Of a DNA stretch of 64,000 nt, positions 1 through 9,383 are shown in pieces. The position numbers and the translations under genes were made by a program. The stretch spans positions 62,001 through 126,000 of the forward strand of contig CAMUYA010000003.1 of NCBI GenBank assembly GCA_947164865.1. The letters run 5' to 3'. Within the stretch, counting starts at the first letter, position 1. Every line of letters begins with the position of its first letter. The stretch comes from an uncultured Lachnospiraceae bacterium. Its GTDB lineage: Bacteria > Bacillota > Clostridia > Lachnospirales > Lachnospiraceae. Under the pieces are notes generated by a model, which was not told the origin of the DNA, made no database searches, and worked only from the letters and a program-made list of their open reading frames with translations.

Positions 1-82
1 ATACTCACCTCGTACTATCTTATATATGAATTATAAAGATATGGTGTGGAAATACACACCTGCCACATTTATGATTTAAGAG

Positions 83-111
83 TTGACATTACATTCTTTT
101 ACATTTAGTAT
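83..111 (+). promoter_or_regulatory. Candidate upstream promoter of the S10 operon
   Basis: A perfect -35 TTGACA (83-88) is followed after 17 bp by TAGTAT (106-111). The spacing is ideal, but the -10 matches consensus at only four of six positions. It lies about 120 bp upstream of a second and better-scoring promoter, so the two would act in tandem on the ribosomal cluster. No gene is visible in 1-240 on either strand. Confidence 0.5.
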
Positions 112-204
112 GAATGCAATGCGGTTTTTTCACTACTATATATAGAAGAAACAGCTTCAAAAACCACTATTTGTAATTTTCTACAAAATTTCTTAAAAAA
201 GTTC

Positions 205-233
205 TTGCAATATCCCCAAATAGATGTTATAGT
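205..233 (+). promoter_or_regulatory. Probable main promoter of the S10 operon
   Basis: TTGCAA (205-210), a 17-bp spacer and TATAGT (228-233), with an extended -10 TGT directly before the hexamer (225-227). Transcription would begin near 240, giving a leader of about 280 nt before rpsJ. This is the best vegetative promoter seen upstream of the ribosomal genes. Confidence 0.7.
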
Positions 234-239
234 ATCACT

Positions 240-481
240 TGCTGTGGCATGATAGCTATGAAGCGTGAGGTTGCTGTTATTGGGTGACCGATAACAGGTT
301 TTCCGTGGAGCGAATGTCAAGAGGATTGCCGCAAGGCAGTCAAAACAATCTGACGACAAGTCACTGTACCGAATTTAAGTCTGCAATAGAGCAGAAACTA
401 CGTGTGAACGGAGAGATCCGGAACTAAGACAGATGTTGCTATGACTTAGGACACACACGGCACTGTGTACAGTCACCGCTT
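240..481 (+). promoter_or_regulatory. Structured 5' leader RNA of the S10 operon
   Basis: The untranslated leader is rich in ordered stems. A 10-bp stem at 274-297 is capped by a GTGA tetraloop. A 7-bp stem at 324-341 is capped by GCAA. A small stem TCTGC/GCAGA lies at 380-395. At 401-459 CGTGTG pairs with CACACG and encloses CGG/CCG (409-420) and CTAAG/CTTAG (424-449), making a three-way junction. Two GNRA loops and nested pairing suggest a folded regulatory RNA. Many bacteria control this operon through a ribosomal protein binding the leader (L4 in E. coli); which ligand acts here cannot be read from the sequence. Confidence 0.55.
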
Positions 482-520
482 GTCGCATACGCAATGTGCG
501 AAAAGGAGGCGACTTTTTTT
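482..520 (+). terminator. Terminator-like hairpin covering the rpsJ ribosome binding site
   Basis: GTCGC (482-486) pairs with GCGAC (509-513), which is followed by seven T residues (514-520) directly before the rpsJ ATG. The 3' part overlaps AAAGGAGG (502-509). The same fold could hide the Shine-Dalgarno or stop transcription. The stem is only 5 bp with a large loop, so on its own it would be a weak terminator. Confidence 0.35.
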
Positions 521-838
521 ATGGCAAATCAAATCATGAGAATCACTCTTAAGGCTTATGATCACAAGCTCATCGACAGCTCAGCTGCAAAGATCATCGA
601 CACCGTTAAGAAGAACGGCTCACAGGTCAGCGGACCGGTTCCTCTTCCTACTAAGAAGGAAGTAGTTACCATCCTCAGAGCTACTCATAAGTACAAGGAT
701 TCCAGAGAACAGTTCGAACAGAGAACTCACAAGAGACTCATCGACGTTATCTCTGCTACTCCCAAGACCGTTGAAGCACTTCAGCGCCTTGAGATGCCTG
801 CCGGTGTTTACATCGACATCAAGATGATGACCAAGTGA
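521..838 (+). CDS. rpsJ: 30S ribosomal protein S10
   Basis: First gene of the S10 cluster. The 105-residue product is S10 (uS10), a head protein of the small subunit that also takes part in transcription antitermination with NusB. The N-terminus reads [16 protein letters not shown], the usual S10 start, and the length matches the family. ATG 521 is chosen because AAAGGAGG (502-509) lies 11 nt upstream. An in-frame ATG at 494 would place that site inside the gene. A 99-bp gap separates it from rplC. Confidence 0.97.
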   Translation: MANQIMRITLKAYDHKLIDSSAAKIIDTVKKNGSQVSGPVPLPTKKEVVTILRATHKYKDSREQFEQRTHKRLIDVISATPKTVEALQRLEMPAGVYIDIKMMTK

Positions 839-937
839 TCATCACAATAACAAAAGGAAACAATTAACCTCTACTAGACAAGAACGGAAATGCAACGATC
901 CGGTCCGCTATGTAGAACCAAGGAGGTAAGTTTAGAA

Positions 938-1621
938 ATGAAGAAAGCAATTCTAACTACGAAGGTCGGCATGACTCAGATCTTCGGCGAGAACGGGGTG
1001 CTTATCCCTGTTACCGTACTTGTAGCAGGCCCCTGCGTTGTTACCCAGGTTAAGACTGAGGAAAACGACGGCTATAAGGCAGTTCAGGTAGGCTTTGCAG
1101 ATGCAAAGGACAGAGTCGTAAATAAGGACGGAAAGGGATCCAAGAAGGTTTACAACCGTCACGGTGTTAACAAGGCTGAACAGGGACATTTCAAGAAGGC
1201 CGGCACCGATTCCAAGAAGTACGTTAGAGAGTTCCGTTTTGAAAATGCGGAAGAATACAAGCTCGGAGACGAGATCAAGGCTGACATCTTCGCTGAAGGC
1301 GATAAGGTAGACGCTACTGCGATCTCCAAAGGTAAGGGCTTCCAGGGTGCGGTTAAGCGCCTCGGTCAGCACAGAGGACCCATGAAGCACGGTTCCAAGT
1401 TCCACCGTCATCAGGGTTCAAACGGTGCCTGCTCATCCCCCAGCCGCGTGTTCAAAGGAAAGGGAATGCCCGGACACATGGGTAGCGTAAAAGTTACCGT
1501 CCGCAACCTTGAAGTTGTACGCGTTGACAGTGAGAAGAACCTGCTCCTTGTTAAGGGTGCGGTTCCCGGATGCAAAAAGGCTCTTGTTACCATCAAAGAG
1601 ACCACAAAGGCAGATTGCTGA
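938..1621 (+). CDS. rplC: 50S ribosomal protein L3
   Basis: L3 (uL3), 227 residues, is an early-assembly large-subunit protein whose central extension reaches the peptidyl transferase centre. The start [16 protein letters not shown] and the internal glycine- and histidine-rich [18 protein letters not shown] region are diagnostic. ATG 938 follows AAGGAGG (920-926). The reading frame stays open upstream to 890, but that part lacks a ribosome binding site and L3 similarity. rplD follows after 27 bp. Confidence 0.97.
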   Translation: MKKAILTTKVGMTQIFGENGVLIPVTVLVAGPCVVTQVKTEENDGYKAVQVGFADAKDRVVNKDGKGSKKVYNRHGVNKAEQGHFKKAGTDSKKYVREFRFENAEEYKLGDEIKADIFAEGDKVDATAISKGKGFQGAVKRLGQHRGPMKHGSKFHRHQGSNGACSSPSRVFKGKGMPGHMGSVKVTVRNLEVVRVDSEKNLLLVKGAVPGCKKALVTIKETTKADC

Positions 1622-1648
1622 TTCGAGCGAAAGGAGGACCAATAAAAA

Positions 1649-2269
1649 ATGGCTAATGTATCTTTATACAATATGAAAGGCAAGGAAGTTGGTACGATCG
1701 AGCTCAATGATGCAATCTTCGGTGTAGAAGTTAACGAGCATCTCGTTCACATGGCAGTCGTACAGCAGCTTGCAAATAACAGACAGGGTACCCAGAAGGC
1801 AAAGACCCGTTCAGAGGTATCCGGTGGCGGAAGAAAGCCCTGGAGACAGAAGGGCACCGGCCACGCAAGACAGGGCTCCATCAGAGCTCCTCAGTGGAAG
1901 GGCGGCGGAGTTGTTTTCGCTCCCATTCCGAGAGATTATTCCTTCAAGCTTAACAAGAAGGAAAAGAGAGCAGCATTAAAGTCTGCACTTACCGATAAGG
2001 TACAGTCAGGCAACATCGTTGTGGTAGACGAGCTCAAGTTTGATGAGATCAAGACAAAGAGCTTCGCAGAGGTTATGAAGAACCTCAAGGTTGAGAGCGG
2101 AATCGTTGTTATCGCAGAGAACGACAACAATGTAGTACTCAGCGCAAGAAACATGGCTGACGTAAACACCACTCTCGTGGGCACCATCAACGTATATGAC
2201 ATCTTAAACGCCAAGACCCTGGTACTTACCAAGGATGCGGTAGAAAAGATCGAGGAGGTGTACGCATAA
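1649..2269 (+). CDS. rplD: 50S ribosomal protein L4
   Basis: L4 (uL4), 206 residues, lines the nascent peptide exit tunnel through its long basic loop. That loop is visible here around residues 45-95 ([18 protein letters not shown]). AAGGAGG precedes the ATG. In E. coli L4 is the autogenous repressor of the S10 operon, which makes it the first candidate ligand for the leader at 240-520. The stop codon overlaps the rplW start by one base (TAATG), so the two are translationally coupled. Confidence 0.97.
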   Translation: MANVSLYNMKGKEVGTIELNDAIFGVEVNEHLVHMAVVQQLANNRQGTQKAKTRSEVSGGGRKPWRQKGTGHARQGSIRAPQWKGGGVVFAPIPRDYSFKLNKKEKRAALKSALTDKVQSGNIVVVDELKFDEIKTKSFAEVMKNLKVESGIVVIAENDNNVVLSARNMADVNTTLVGTINVYDILNAKTLVLTKDAVEKIEEVYA

Positions 2270-2568
2270 TGGCAGACATTAAATACTATGATGTTATTCT
2301 CAAGCCCGTACTTACAGAGAAGAGCATGAGCGGCTATGCCGAGAAGAGATACACTTTCCTTGTTCACACCGATGCGAACAAGAGCCAGATCAAGGAAGCA
2401 GTCGAGAAGATGTTCGACGGCGCTAAGGTTAAGAAAGTTAACACCATGAACCTTGACGGCAAGACCAGAAGACGCGGACAGGTTTTCGGAAAGACAGCGA
2501 AGACAAAGAAAGCTATCGTATGGCTTACCGAGGACAGCAAAGAGATCGAGATCTTTTCAGGTCTGTAA
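2269..2568 (+). CDS. rplW: 50S ribosomal protein L23
   Basis: L23 (uL23), 99 residues, sits at the tunnel exit and is the docking point for trigger factor and SRP. The start [20 protein letters not shown] and the basic [12 protein letters not shown] stretch are typical. Its ATG overlaps the rplD stop, and its AGGAGG (2253-2258) lies inside rplD. A 167-bp gap holding three tandem stem-loops separates it from rplB, which is unusual because these genes are normally close. Confidence 0.96.
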   Translation: MADIKYYDVILKPVLTEKSMSGYAEKRYTFLVHTDANKSQIKEAVEKMFDGAKVKKVNTMNLDGKTRRRGQVFGKTAKTKKAIVWLTEDSKEIEIFSGL

Positions 2569-2572
2569 GCGA

Positions 2573-2674
2573 TCAACATTGCGTACTTTGCAATGTTGAC
2601 ATTCGTCGCGATGAACCAACGCGCGAATGTGACGAAGTCACCGCGCAACTTGCGATGTTCTTGATCGCAAGTTG
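2573..2674 (+). repeat. Tandem palindromic stem-loops between rplW and rplB
   Basis: There are three near-perfect hairpins in a row. The first is a 10-bp stem, TCAACATTGC (2573-2582) with its complement at 2590-2599, around loop GTACTTT. The second is an 11-bp stem with one bulged T (2599-2610 with 2620-2630) around ATGAACCAA. The third is a perfect 11-bp stem (2646-2656 with 2664-2674) around GTTCTTG. The loop GTACTTT and the second loop recur between rpsK and rpsD with different arms. There is no T-run, so these are not ordinary terminators. Confidence 0.8.
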
Positions 2675-2735
2675 ATACATCAAATGTATACAGCTTCTGA
2701 ATAGGCTGTGCTAAAAAATCAAAGGAGATAAAACA

Positions 2736-3578
2736 ATGGGAATCAAGACATATAATCCCTATACACCTTCGAGAAGAAACATGACCGGTTCTGACTTCTC
2801 CGAGATCACAAAGAAGACCCCGGAAAAGAGCCTGCTCGTTTCTAAGAAGAAGAATGCCGGACGTAACAATCAGGGCAAGATCACCGTCAGACATCAGGGT
2901 GGCGGAAACAGACAGAAATACCGTATCGTCGATTTCAAGAGAAATAAGGACGGTATCGTAGCAAAGGTTATCGGAATCGAGTACGATCCCAACAGAACAG
3001 CTAACATCGCTCTTATCTGCTATGCAGACGGCGAGAAAGCATACATCCTCGCTCCGGACGGACTTACCGACGGAATGAAGATCATGAACGGACCTGAGGC
3101 GGAAGTAAGAGTCGGCAACTGCCTTCCTCTTGAGAACATCCCCGTAGGTACCATGGTTCACAACATTGAGCTCTATCCCGGAAAGGGAGGCCAGATGGTA
3201 AGAAGCGCAGGAAACGGCGCACAGCTTATGGCTAAGGAAGGCAAGTATGCCACCTTAAGACTCCCTTCAGGCGAGATGAGAATGGTTCCCCTTAACTGCC
3301 GTGCAACAGTCGGCATCGTCGGCAATATCGATCACAACCTCGTTAAGCTCGGTAAAGCCGGCCGCAAGCGTCACATGGGCATCCGTCCTACCGTCCGCGG
3401 TTCAGTCATGAACCCCAATGACCATCCTCATGGCGGTGGTGAAGGAAAGACCGGTATCGGTCGTCCGGGTCCTTCGACTCCTTGGGGCAAGCCTGCTCTT
3501 GGTCTTAAGACCAGAAACAAGAAGAAGGCTTCCAACAAGCTCATCGTAAGAAGACGCGACGGCAAGGCTATTAAGTAA
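2736..3578 (+). CDS. rplB: 50S ribosomal protein L2
   Basis: L2 (uL2), 280 residues, is needed for subunit association and peptidyl transferase activity. The start [20 protein letters not shown] and the C-terminal [20 protein letters not shown] segment are family signatures. That segment includes the conserved His in HPHGGG. AAAGGAG lies 8 nt before ATG 2736. It follows the stem-loop array and precedes rpsS by 12 bp. Confidence 0.97.
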   Translation: MGIKTYNPYTPSRRNMTGSDFSEITKKTPEKSLLVSKKKNAGRNNQGKITVRHQGGGNRQKYRIVDFKRNKDGIVAKVIGIEYDPNRTANIALICYADGEKAYILAPDGLTDGMKIMNGPEAEVRVGNCLPLENIPVGTMVHNIELYPGKGGQMVRSAGNGAQLMAKEGKYATLRLPSGEMRMVPLNCRATVGIVGNIDHNLVKLGKAGRKRHMGIRPTVRGSVMNPNDHPHGGGEGKTGIGRPGPSTPWGKPALGLKTRNKKKASNKLIVRRRDGKAIK

Positions 3579-3590
3579 GGAGGAATCAAG

Positions 3591-3872
3591 ATGTCAAGAT
3601 CACTTAAAAAAGGACCTTTCGCAGACGCAGAGCTGCTTAAGAAGGTTGATGCAATGAACGCAGGGGGACAGAAGTCGGTCATCAAGACATGGTCGAGAAG
3701 ATCCACCATCTTCCCTTCCTTCGTTGGACACACGATCGCTGTTCATGACGGTCGTAAGCACGTGCCTGTATACGTTACCGAGGATATGGTAGGTCACAAG
3801 CTCGGCGAGTTCGTAGCCACCAGAACCTACAGAGGACACGGCAAGGACGAGAAGAAGTCCAAAGTTAAGTAA
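3591..3872 (+). CDS. rpsS: 30S ribosomal protein S19
   Basis: S19 (uS19), 93 residues, is in the small-subunit head and contacts S13 and the A-site finger. The start [20 protein letters not shown] and the [16 protein letters not shown] segment are characteristic. The gene has a good GGAGG site just upstream and is 12 bp after rplB and 32 bp before rplV, inside one transcription unit. Confidence 0.97.
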   Translation: MSRSLKKGPFADAELLKKVDAMNAGGQKSVIKTWSRRSTIFPSFVGHTIAVHDGRKHVPVYVTEDMVGHKLGEFVATRTYRGHGKDEKKSKVK

Positions 3873-3904
3873 GCATAAGCGATTCGTGAAAGGAGTGTAA
3901 ATCT

Positions 3905-4294
3905 ATGGCTAAGGGACATAGATCTCAAATTAAGAGAGAAAGAAATGCCGAGAAGGATACAAGACCTTCCGCAAAGTTATCTTACGCCAGAGTATCGGTA
4001 CAGAAGGCATGCTTCGTACTTGATGCCATAAGAGGCAAGGATGTTACCACAGCTGCAGCTATCCTGGAGTACAACCCCAGATACGCTTCAAGCATAATCA
4101 AAAAGCTGCTTGCATCTGCTGTTGCAAATGCAGAGAACAACAACGGTATGAACCCCGACAATCTCTACATTGCAGAGTGCTACGCTAACCAGGGTCCCAT
4201 CATGAAGAGAGTAAGACCCCGTGCACAGGGCAGAGCCTACAGAATCGAAAAGAGAATGAGCAATATTACAATCGTGCTCGATGAGAAGAAGTAA
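3905..4294 (+). CDS. rplV: 50S ribosomal protein L22
   Basis: L22 (uL22), 129 residues, spans the large subunit and contributes a beta-hairpin to the exit tunnel. That hairpin is seen in the C-terminal half (GPIMKRVRPRAQGRAYRIEKR). The N-terminus carries a basic extension of about 20 residues (MAKGHRSQIKRERNAEK) before the conserved AKLSYARVSVQKA start of the fold. An extension of this kind is common in Clostridia. AAAGGAG precedes ATG 3905. Confidence 0.96.
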   Translation: MAKGHRSQIKRERNAEKDTRPSAKLSYARVSVQKACFVLDAIRGKDVTTAAAILEYNPRYASSIIKKLLASAVANAENNNGMNPDNLYIAECYANQGPIMKRVRPRAQGRAYRIEKRMSNITIVLDEKK

Positions 4295-4314
4295 GGAAAG
4301 GAGCTTAAAAATTT

Positions 4315-4980
4315 ATGGGACAGAAAGTTAATCCTCATGGCCTCAGAGTTGGCGTGATAAAGGATTGGGATTCCAGATGGTATGCAAACGATCAGGAATT
4401 CTCTGAATATCTTGTAGAAGACCAGAAGATCAGAAAGTTTCTCAAGAAGAAACTCGGCAATGCCGGCGTTTCAAAGATTGAGATAGAGAGAGCATCCGAC
4501 AGAGTAAAGGTAGTCATCTACACTGCAAAGCCCGGCTTCATCATCGGCAAGGGCGGCACAGAGATCGAGGTTACCAAGAGCGAGATCGCGAAGCTCACAA
4601 ACGGCAAGAAGGTACTCGTTGATATCAAGGAGATCAAGAAGCCGGATAAGGATGCACAGCTTGTTGCAGAGAATATCGCTCAGCAGCTCGAGAACCGTGT
4701 ATCATTCAGAAGAGCAATGAAGTCCTGCATGGGCAGAACCATGAAGTCGGGAGCACTCGGAATCAAGTCAGCATGCAGCGGCCGTCTTGGCGGAGCTGAT
4801 ATCGCTCGTACCGAGTTCTACAGCGAGGGAACAATTCCTCTTCAGACTCTCAGAGCCGACATCGATTACGGTTTTGCAGAGGCAGACACCACCTACGGTA
4901 AGGTAGGAGTCAAGGTTTGGATTTATAAGGGTGAAGTTCTTCCTACCAAGAACACTCAGCCGGAAGGGAGCGACAAATAA
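4315..4980 (+). CDS. rpsC: 30S ribosomal protein S3
   Basis: S3 (uS3), 221 residues, is at the mRNA entry channel and takes part in the ribosomal helicase activity. The KH domain is visible around residues 75-90 ([14 protein letters not shown]) and the start [20 protein letters not shown] is diagnostic. AAAGGAG precedes the ATG by about 12 nt. Its stop codon overlaps the rplP start (TAATG). Confidence 0.97.
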   Translation: MGQKVNPHGLRVGVIKDWDSRWYANDQEFSEYLVEDQKIRKFLKKKLGNAGVSKIEIERASDRVKVVIYTAKPGFIIGKGGTEIEVTKSEIAKLTNGKKVLVDIKEIKKPDKDAQLVAENIAQQLENRVSFRRAMKSCMGRTMKSGALGIKSACSGRLGGADIARTEFYSEGTIPLQTLRADIDYGFAEADTTYGKVGVKVWIYKGEVLPTKNTQPEGSDK

Positions 4981-5408
4981 TGTTAATGCCTAAGAGAGTA
5001 AAGCGTCGTAAGCAGTTCCGTGGTTCTATGGCCGGAAAAGCTATGCGCGGCAACACTATCACATACGGCGAGTTCGGACTTGTAGCTACCGAGCCCTGCT
5101 GGATAAAGTCAAATCAGATCGAGGCAGCCCGTATCGCTCTTACCCGTTACACCAAGCGTGTAGGTAAGGTATGGATCAAGATCTTCCCCGATAAGCCCGT
5201 TACAGCAAAGCCTGCCGAGACCAGAATGGGTTCCGGAAAAGGTTCGCTTGAGTATTGGGTAGCAGTAGTTAAGCCCGGTCGCGTAATGTTCGAGATCGGC
5301 GGAGTTCCTGAGGATCAGGCAAGAGAAGCACTTCGTCTTGCAATGCACAAGCTTCCCTGCAAGTGCAAGGTTGTATCCAAGGAAGATTTGGAAGGCGGTG
5401 CAGTATAA
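4980..5408 (+). CDS. rplP: 50S ribosomal protein L16
   Basis: L16 (uL16), 142 residues, is near the A-site and is a late-assembly protein of the large subunit. The start [20 protein letters not shown] matches the family. ATG 4980 is preferred over ATG 4986 because AAGGGAG (4964-4970) is correctly spaced for it and because it gives stop/start coupling with rpsC. The stop overlaps the rpmC start in the same way. Confidence 0.96.
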   Translation: MLMPKRVKRRKQFRGSMAGKAMRGNTITYGEFGLVATEPCWIKSNQIEAARIALTRYTKRVGKVWIKIFPDKPVTAKPAETRMGSGKGSLEYWVAVVKPGRVMFEIGGVPEDQAREALRLAMHKLPCKCKVVSKEDLEGGAV

Positions 5409-5611
5409 TGAAATCTAATAAATACATTGAAGAACTTAAGAGCAAATCCGCTGACGAGCTTCAGCAGGATCTGACCGCGGCTAAGAAAGAGCTTTTCAAT
5501 CTGAGATTCCAGAATGCTACAAATCAGCTCGACAACACGGCAAGGATCAAGGAAGTAAGAAGAAACATCGCCAGGATCCAGACCGTGATCACTGAGAAAG
5601 CAAAAGCTTAA
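5408..5611 (+). CDS. rpmC: 50S ribosomal protein L29
   Basis: L29 (uL29), 67 residues, is a small two-helix protein at the tunnel exit beside L23. The sequence [29 protein letters not shown] is typical. The frame is open further upstream, but ATG 5408, overlapping the rplP stop (TAATG) with GGAAGGCGG ahead of it, gives the standard length. rpsQ follows after 13 bp. Confidence 0.96.
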   Translation: MKSNKYIEELKSKSADELQQDLTAAKKELFNLRFQNATNQLDNTARIKEVRRNIARIQTVITEKAKA

Positions 5612-5624
5612 GGAGGAATGAACC

Positions 5625-5882
5625 GTGGAAGATAGAAATTTAAGAAAAACCCGTACCGGTAAGGTTATCAGTGACAAGATGGACAAGACCATAGTTGTTG
5701 CTATCGTAGAGCACGTTAAGCATCCTCTGTACGGCAAGGTTGTAAAGCGCACTTACAAGCTCAAGGCTCATGACGAGAACAATGAGTGCAAGAAGGGCGA
5801 TACCGTTAAGGTTATGGAGACCAGACCTCTTTCCAAGGATAAGAGATGGAGACTGGTTGAGATCGTAGAGAGAGCAAAGTAA
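5625..5882 (+). CDS. rpsQ: 30S ribosomal protein S17
   Basis: S17 (uS17), 85 residues, is an OB-fold primary binder of 16S r[23 protein letters not shown] and the C-terminal [18 protein letters not shown] are family signatures. The start is GTG 5625, eight nucleotides after AGGAGG (5611-5616); no in-frame ATG gives a better fit. It lies 13 bp after rpmC and 29 bp before rplN. Confidence 0.95.
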   Translation: MEDRNLRKTRTGKVISDKMDKTIVVAIVEHVKHPLYGKVVKRTYKLKAHDENNECKKGDTVKVMETRPLSKDKRWRLVEIVERAK

Positions 5883-5911
5883 TAGGTTTTTGAGCACAAG
5901 GAGGAATAAAC

Positions 5912-6280
5912 ATGGTTCAGCAGGAAACCAGACTGAAGGTTGCTGATAACACCGGTGCAAAAGAGCTTCTTTGCATCAGAGTTATGGGCGGCTCAACCAG
6001 AAGATATGCGCAGATCGGCGATATCATCGTTGCTTCCGTTAAAGACGCAACACCCGGCGGTGTTGTCAAAAAGGGAGACGTTGTAAAGGCCGTTGTCGTA
6101 AGAACAGTAAAGGGCGCTCGTCGTAAGGACGGATCATACATCAGATTCGACGAGAACGCAGCAGTCATCATCAAGGATGACAAGACGCCCCGTGGAACAC
6201 GTATTTTTGGACCGGTAGCAAGAGAGCTTCGTGACAAGCAGTTCATGAAGATCGTATCTCTCGCTCCCGAAGTATTGTAA
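5912..6280 (+). CDS. rplN: 50S ribosomal protein L14
   Basis: L14 (uL14), 122 residues, forms an intersubunit bridge with 16S rRNA and is the binding site of the silencing factor RsfS. The start [20 protein letters not shown] and the internal [20 protein letters not shown] stretch are highly conserved. A GGAGG site precedes the ATG and rplX follows after 14 bp. Confidence 0.97.
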   Translation: MVQQETRLKVADNTGAKELLCIRVMGGSTRRYAQIGDIIVASVKDATPGGVVKKGDVVKAVVVRTVKGARRKDGSYIRFDENAAVIIKDDKTPRGTRIFGPVARELRDKQFMKIVSLAPEVL

Positions 6281-6294
6281 GGAGGTGCCCTATC

Positions 6295-6600
6295 ATGCAG
6301 AAGATTAAAAAGGGCGATACCGTACAGATTATCGCAGGTAAGGACAAGGGACAGGAAGGAAAGGTTGTTTCCGTTAATCCCAAGACCGGCAGGGTCGTTG
6401 TAGAAGGTCTCAACATGGTGACCAAGCATACAAAGCCTTCTCAGGCTAATCCGAACGGCGGAATCGTAGAGAAGGAAGCTCCTATTGACATTTCAAACGT
6501 GATGCTCGTAGTTGGCGGCAAGACCACAAGAGTCGGCTTTGATTTTAAGGACGGCAAGAAGGTTCGTGTTGCAAAGGCTACCGGCAAGGTTATCGATTGA
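6295..6600 (+). CDS. rplX: 50S ribosomal protein L24
   Basis: L24 (uL24), 101 residues, is an assembly-initiator protein at the exit tunnel. It contains the KOW motif at the N-terminus ([20 protein letters not shown]). AAGGAGG precedes ATG 6295. It ends 17 bp before the rplE start and has the normal bacterial length. Confidence 0.96.
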   Translation: MQKIKKGDTVQIIAGKDKGQEGKVVSVNPKTGRVVVEGLNMVTKHTKPSQANPNGGIVEKEAPIDISNVMLVVGGKTTRVGFDFKDGKKVRVAKATGKVID

Positions 6601-6617
6601 TAGGAAGGAGACTAAAG

Positions 6618-7157
6618 TTGAGTAGGTTAAAAGATTTTTACAACGACGAGATCGTCCCCGCAATGACGAAAAAGTTCGGTTATAAGAATATCATGCAGGT
6701 TCCCAAGCTTGACAAGATCGTAGTCAACATGGGTGTCGGCGAAGCTAAAGAGAATCCGAAGGTCCTTGAGAACGCGGTAGCTGATATGGAAGCGATCACC
6801 GGTCAGAAGGCGGTTCTCACAAAGGCTAAGAATTCGGTTGCAAACTTCAAGATTCGTGAAGGACAGAATATCGGATGTAAGACCACCCTCCGCGGAGAGA
6901 AGATGTATGAGTTCCTTGACAGACTTGTCAATCTTGCACTTCCCCGTGTACGTGACTTCAGAGGCGTAAATCCCAATGCATTTGACGGCAGAGGAAACTA
7001 TGCACTCGGAATCAAGGAGCAGTTCATTTTCCCCGAGATCGAGTTCGACAAGATCGACAAGACCAGAGGTATGGACATAATCTTTGTTACCACGGCAAAA
7101 ACTGACGAAGAGGCAAGAGAGCTTCTCAGACTCTTCAACATGCCGTTCGCGAAGTAA
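6618..7157 (+). CDS. rplE: 50S ribosomal protein L5
   Basis: L5 (uL5), 179 residues, binds 5S rRNA and contacts the P-site tRNA. The start is TTG 6618, seven nucleotides after GGAAGGAG (6603-6610). This gives the canonical beginning [23 protein letters not shown] and the exact length of B. subtilis L5. The frame is open from 6597, but that would put the ribosome binding site inside the gene. A TTG start is unusual in this otherwise ATG-rich operon. Confidence 0.93.
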   Translation: MSRLKDFYNDEIVPAMTKKFGYKNIMQVPKLDKIVVNMGVGEAKENPKVLENAVADMEAITGQKAVLTKAKNSVANFKIREGQNIGCKTTLRGEKMYEFLDRLVNLALPRVRDFRGVNPNAFDGRGNYALGIKEQFIFPEIEFDKIDKTRGMDIIFVTTAKTDEEARELLRLFNMPFAK

Positions 7158-7168
7158 GGAGGAATAAA

Positions 7169-7354
7169 ATGGCTAAAACATCCATGAAAATCAAACAGCA
7201 GCGCAAGCCCAAGTTTTCAACACAGGCTTATACACGTTGCAAGCTTTGCGGCCGTCCTCACTCAGTTCTCAGAAAGTACGGCATCTGCAGAGTATGTTTC
7301 CGTGAGCTCGCATACAAGGGCGAGATTCCCGGAGTTAAGAAGGCAAGTTGGTAA
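7169..7354 (+). CDS. rpsZ: 30S ribosomal protein S14 type Z
   Basis: S14 (uS14), 61 residues, in the short zinc-binding form. Two CxxC pairs ([20 protein letters not shown]) form the zinc ribbon that distinguishes it from the long zinc-free paralogue. An AAGGAGG site precedes the ATG. It sits between rplE and rpsH as in most Firmicutes; the symbol rpsN is also used for this gene. Confidence 0.96.
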   Translation: MAKTSMKIKQQRKPKFSTQAYTRCKLCGRPHSVLRKYGICRVCFRELAYKGEIPGVKKASW

Positions 7355-7368
7355 GGAGGAAGAACAAA

Positions 7369-7770
7369 ATGACTATGAGCGATCCTATTGCAGATATGCT
7401 TACAAGAATCCGTAATGCAAATACTGCAAAACATGATATTGTAGATGTTCCCAGCTCCAAGATGAAGCTTGCTATTGCTGATATCCTTGTAGATGAGGGA
7501 TATATCGAAAAGTATGAGATGGTAGACAACGGAAGTCATCAGGACATCCGCATCACTCTCAAGTACAATGCTAATAAGACCGAGAGAGTAATCTCCGGCT
7601 TAAAGAGAATTTCCAAGCCCGGTCTGCGCGTATACGCAGGCAGCGAGGATATGCCCAAGGTTCTTGGCGGACTCGGCGTTGCTATCGTTTCCACCAACCA
7701 GGGCATCATCACCGACAAGAAGGCTCGCGAGCTCAATGTCGGCGGCGAAGTTCTTGCCTTCGTTTGGTAA
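7369..7770 (+). CDS. rpsH: 30S ribosomal protein S8
   Basis: S8 (uS8), 133 residues, is a primary 16S rRNA binder in the central domain. [21 protein letters not shown] and the C-terminal [15 protein letters not shown] are standard. ATG 7369 follows AAGGAGG; the frame opens at 7348, but the extra residues precede the binding site. In E. coli S8 represses the spc operon. The 137-bp gap after this gene contains two small stems. Confidence 0.96.
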   Translation: MTMSDPIADMLTRIRNANTAKHDIVDVPSSKMKLAIADILVDEGYIEKYEMVDNGSHQDIRITLKYNANKTERVISGLKRISKPGLRVYAGSEDMPKVLGGLGVAIVSTNQGIITDKKARELNVGGEVLAFVW

Positions 7771-7907
7771 TTCAAAGGAAGGCAGCCGGCCCTGCCGCGA
7801 GTTGATGGAACAGATGACTCTGCTCCGGATTGTGGGAGGGTCTGAAACCTGAAAACATATAAGGTACATGCAGAATACCTGCATGGAAAACAAGGAGGAA
7901 AAAGGCT
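7771..7907 (+). other. rpsH-rplF intergenic spacer with two stems
   Basis: This is a longer gap than its neighbours in the spc segment. It holds GGCAG/CTGCC (7781-7796) and ATGCAG/CTGCAT (7868-7884) with loop AATAC, just ahead of the AAGGAGG of rplF. No reading frame resembling a protein is present. It could modulate rplF translation, but nothing shows this directly. Confidence 0.4.
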
Positions 7908-8450
7908 ATGTCAAGAATTGGCAGATTGCCCGTTGCTATTCCCGCGGGAGTTACCGTGAGCTTAGCAGAAGGAAACAAGGTCACCGTTAAGGGACCCAAG
8001 GGTACTCTTGAGAGAGTATTACCCGCAGACATGGAGATCAAAGTCGAGGGTGCCGAAGTTACGGTTTCAAGACCTAACGACTTAAAGAGAAGCAAATCAC
8101 TTCATGGACTCACCAGAACGCTCATCCACAACATGGTTGTAGGAGTTACCGAGGGCTACGAGAAGAAGCTCGAGGTTAACGGCGTCGGTTACAGAGCTGC
8201 AAAGCAGGGTAAGAAGCTTACCCTCAACCTCGGATATTCACATCCCGTTGAGATGGACGATCCCGAGGGAATCGAAACTGTAGTTGAAGGTCAGAATGTC
8301 ATCATCGTTAAGGGCATCGACAAGGAGAAGGTCGGACAGTTCGCTGCCGAGATCCGCTCCAAGAGAGCTCCCGAACCTTATAAGGGCAAGGGAATCAAGT
8401 ATGCTGACGAGACTATCCGCCGCAAGGTTGGTAAGACCGGTAAGAAGTAA
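7908..8450 (+). CDS. rplF: 50S ribosomal protein L6
   Basis: L6 (uL6), 180 residues, is near the sarcin-ricin loop and the GTPase-associated region. [17 protein letters not shown] at the start and the C-terminal [25 protein letters not shown] are classic signatures. AAGGAGGAAAAAGGCT precedes the ATG. It is followed by rplR after 22 bp. Confidence 0.97.
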   Translation: MSRIGRLPVAIPAGVTVSLAEGNKVTVKGPKGTLERVLPADMEIKVEGAEVTVSRPNDLKRSKSLHGLTRTLIHNMVVGVTEGYEKKLEVNGVGYRAAKQGKKLTLNLGYSHPVEMDDPEGIETVVEGQNVIIVKGIDKEKVGQFAAEIRSKRAPEPYKGKGIKYADETIRRKVGKTGKK

Positions 8451-8472
8451 TCGATAAGGAGAGTATGAAGAT

Positions 8473-8841
8473 ATGGTTAATAAGGTATCAAGATCAGAAG
8501 TTCGTGCCAAGAAGCATATGAGAATACGTAACCGCTTCAGCGGCACTGCCGAGAGACCTCGTCTTGCGGTATTCAGAAGTAACAATCACATGTATGCTCA
8601 GATTATCGATGACGTTGAAGGAAAGACTCTTGTAGCAGCTTCCACCAACGAGAAGGAAGTTAAGGCTGAGCTTTCAAAGACAAACAATGTTGAAGCAGCA
8701 GCATACGTTGGCACTGTAATTGCAAAGCGTGCACTCGAGAAGGGAATCAAGACGGTTGTCTTCGACAGAGGCGGTTTTATCTACATGGGTAAAGTCGCAG
8801 CATTAGCTGAGGCAGCCAGAGAAGCTGGCCTGGAATTCTAG
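8473..8841 (+). CDS. rplR: 50S ribosomal protein L18
   Basis: L18 (uL18), 122 residues, carries 5S rRNA into the large subunit together with L5. The basic N-terminus ([19 protein letters not shown]) and the C-terminal [26 protein letters not shown] are typical. The gene is in its usual place between rplF and rpsE, with an AAGGAG site upstream. Confidence 0.97.
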   Translation: MVNKVSRSEVRAKKHMRIRNRFSGTAERPRLAVFRSNNHMYAQIIDDVEGKTLVAASTNEKEVKAELSKTNNVEAAAYVGTVIAKRALEKGIKTVVFDRGGFIYMGKVAALAEAAREAGLEF

Positions 8842-8859
8842 GAAAGGAAGAGGAAATTC

Positions 8860-9369
8860 ATGAAACGTACAATCGTAGATGCAAGCCAGTTTGAAATGGA
8901 AGATAAGGTTGTTACTATCAAGCGCGTTACCAAGGTTGTAAAGGGCGGAAGCAATTCCCGCTTTACCGCGCTCGTAGTTGTAGGTGACAAGAACGGACAT
9001 GTTGGAGTCGGACTCGGAAAGGCTAAGGAAGTTCCCGAAGCAATCCGCAAGGGCAAAGAGGATGCCATGAAGCATATCATCGAGATCGCCCTTGATGAGA
9101 ACAGATCCATCGCTCATGATTATATCGGACAGTACGGTTCTTCAAACGTTCTCCTTAAGAGAGCTCCCGAAGGAACCGGTATCATCGCAGGCGGTCCCGC
9201 TCGTATCGTTTGTGAGCTTGCAGGTATAAACAACATCCGTACCAAGTCCCTCGGATCAAACAATAAGCAGAACGTCGTTCTCGCAACCCTGACCGGTCTC
9301 TCTGAGATCAAGCGTCCTGAAGAGGTTGCGTCAAAGCGCGGCAAGTCCGTTGCCGAAGTTCAGGCATAA
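8860..9369 (+). CDS. rpsE: 30S ribosomal protein S5
   Basis: S5 (uS5), 169 residues, takes part in decoding fidelity and the mRNA entry helicase. The dsRBD-like N-terminal domain ([20 protein letters not shown]) and the C-terminal domain with [16 protein letters not shown] are both visible. The start [18 protein letters not shown] is in line with Lachnospiraceae S5. AGGAAG precedes the ATG. Confidence 0.96.
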   Translation: MKRTIVDASQFEMEDKVVTIKRVTKVVKGGSNSRFTALVVVGDKNGHVGVGLGKAKEVPEAIRKGKEDAMKHIIEIALDENRSIAHDYIGQYGSSNVLLKRAPEGTGIIAGGPARIVCELAGINNIRTKSLGSNNKQNVVLATLTGLSEIKRPEEVASKRGKSVAEVQA

Positions 9370-9383
9370 GGAGGGATGGAAAG

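Noticed and set aside
105..359. 84-codon reading frame on the minus strand at the left edge
   Set aside because: It covers the S10 promoters and leader, has no ribosome binding site and no protein-like composition.
2364..3161. 265-codon reading frame on the minus strand
   Set aside because: It lies opposite rplW, the hairpin array and rplB; it is a shadow of conserved ribosomal genes.
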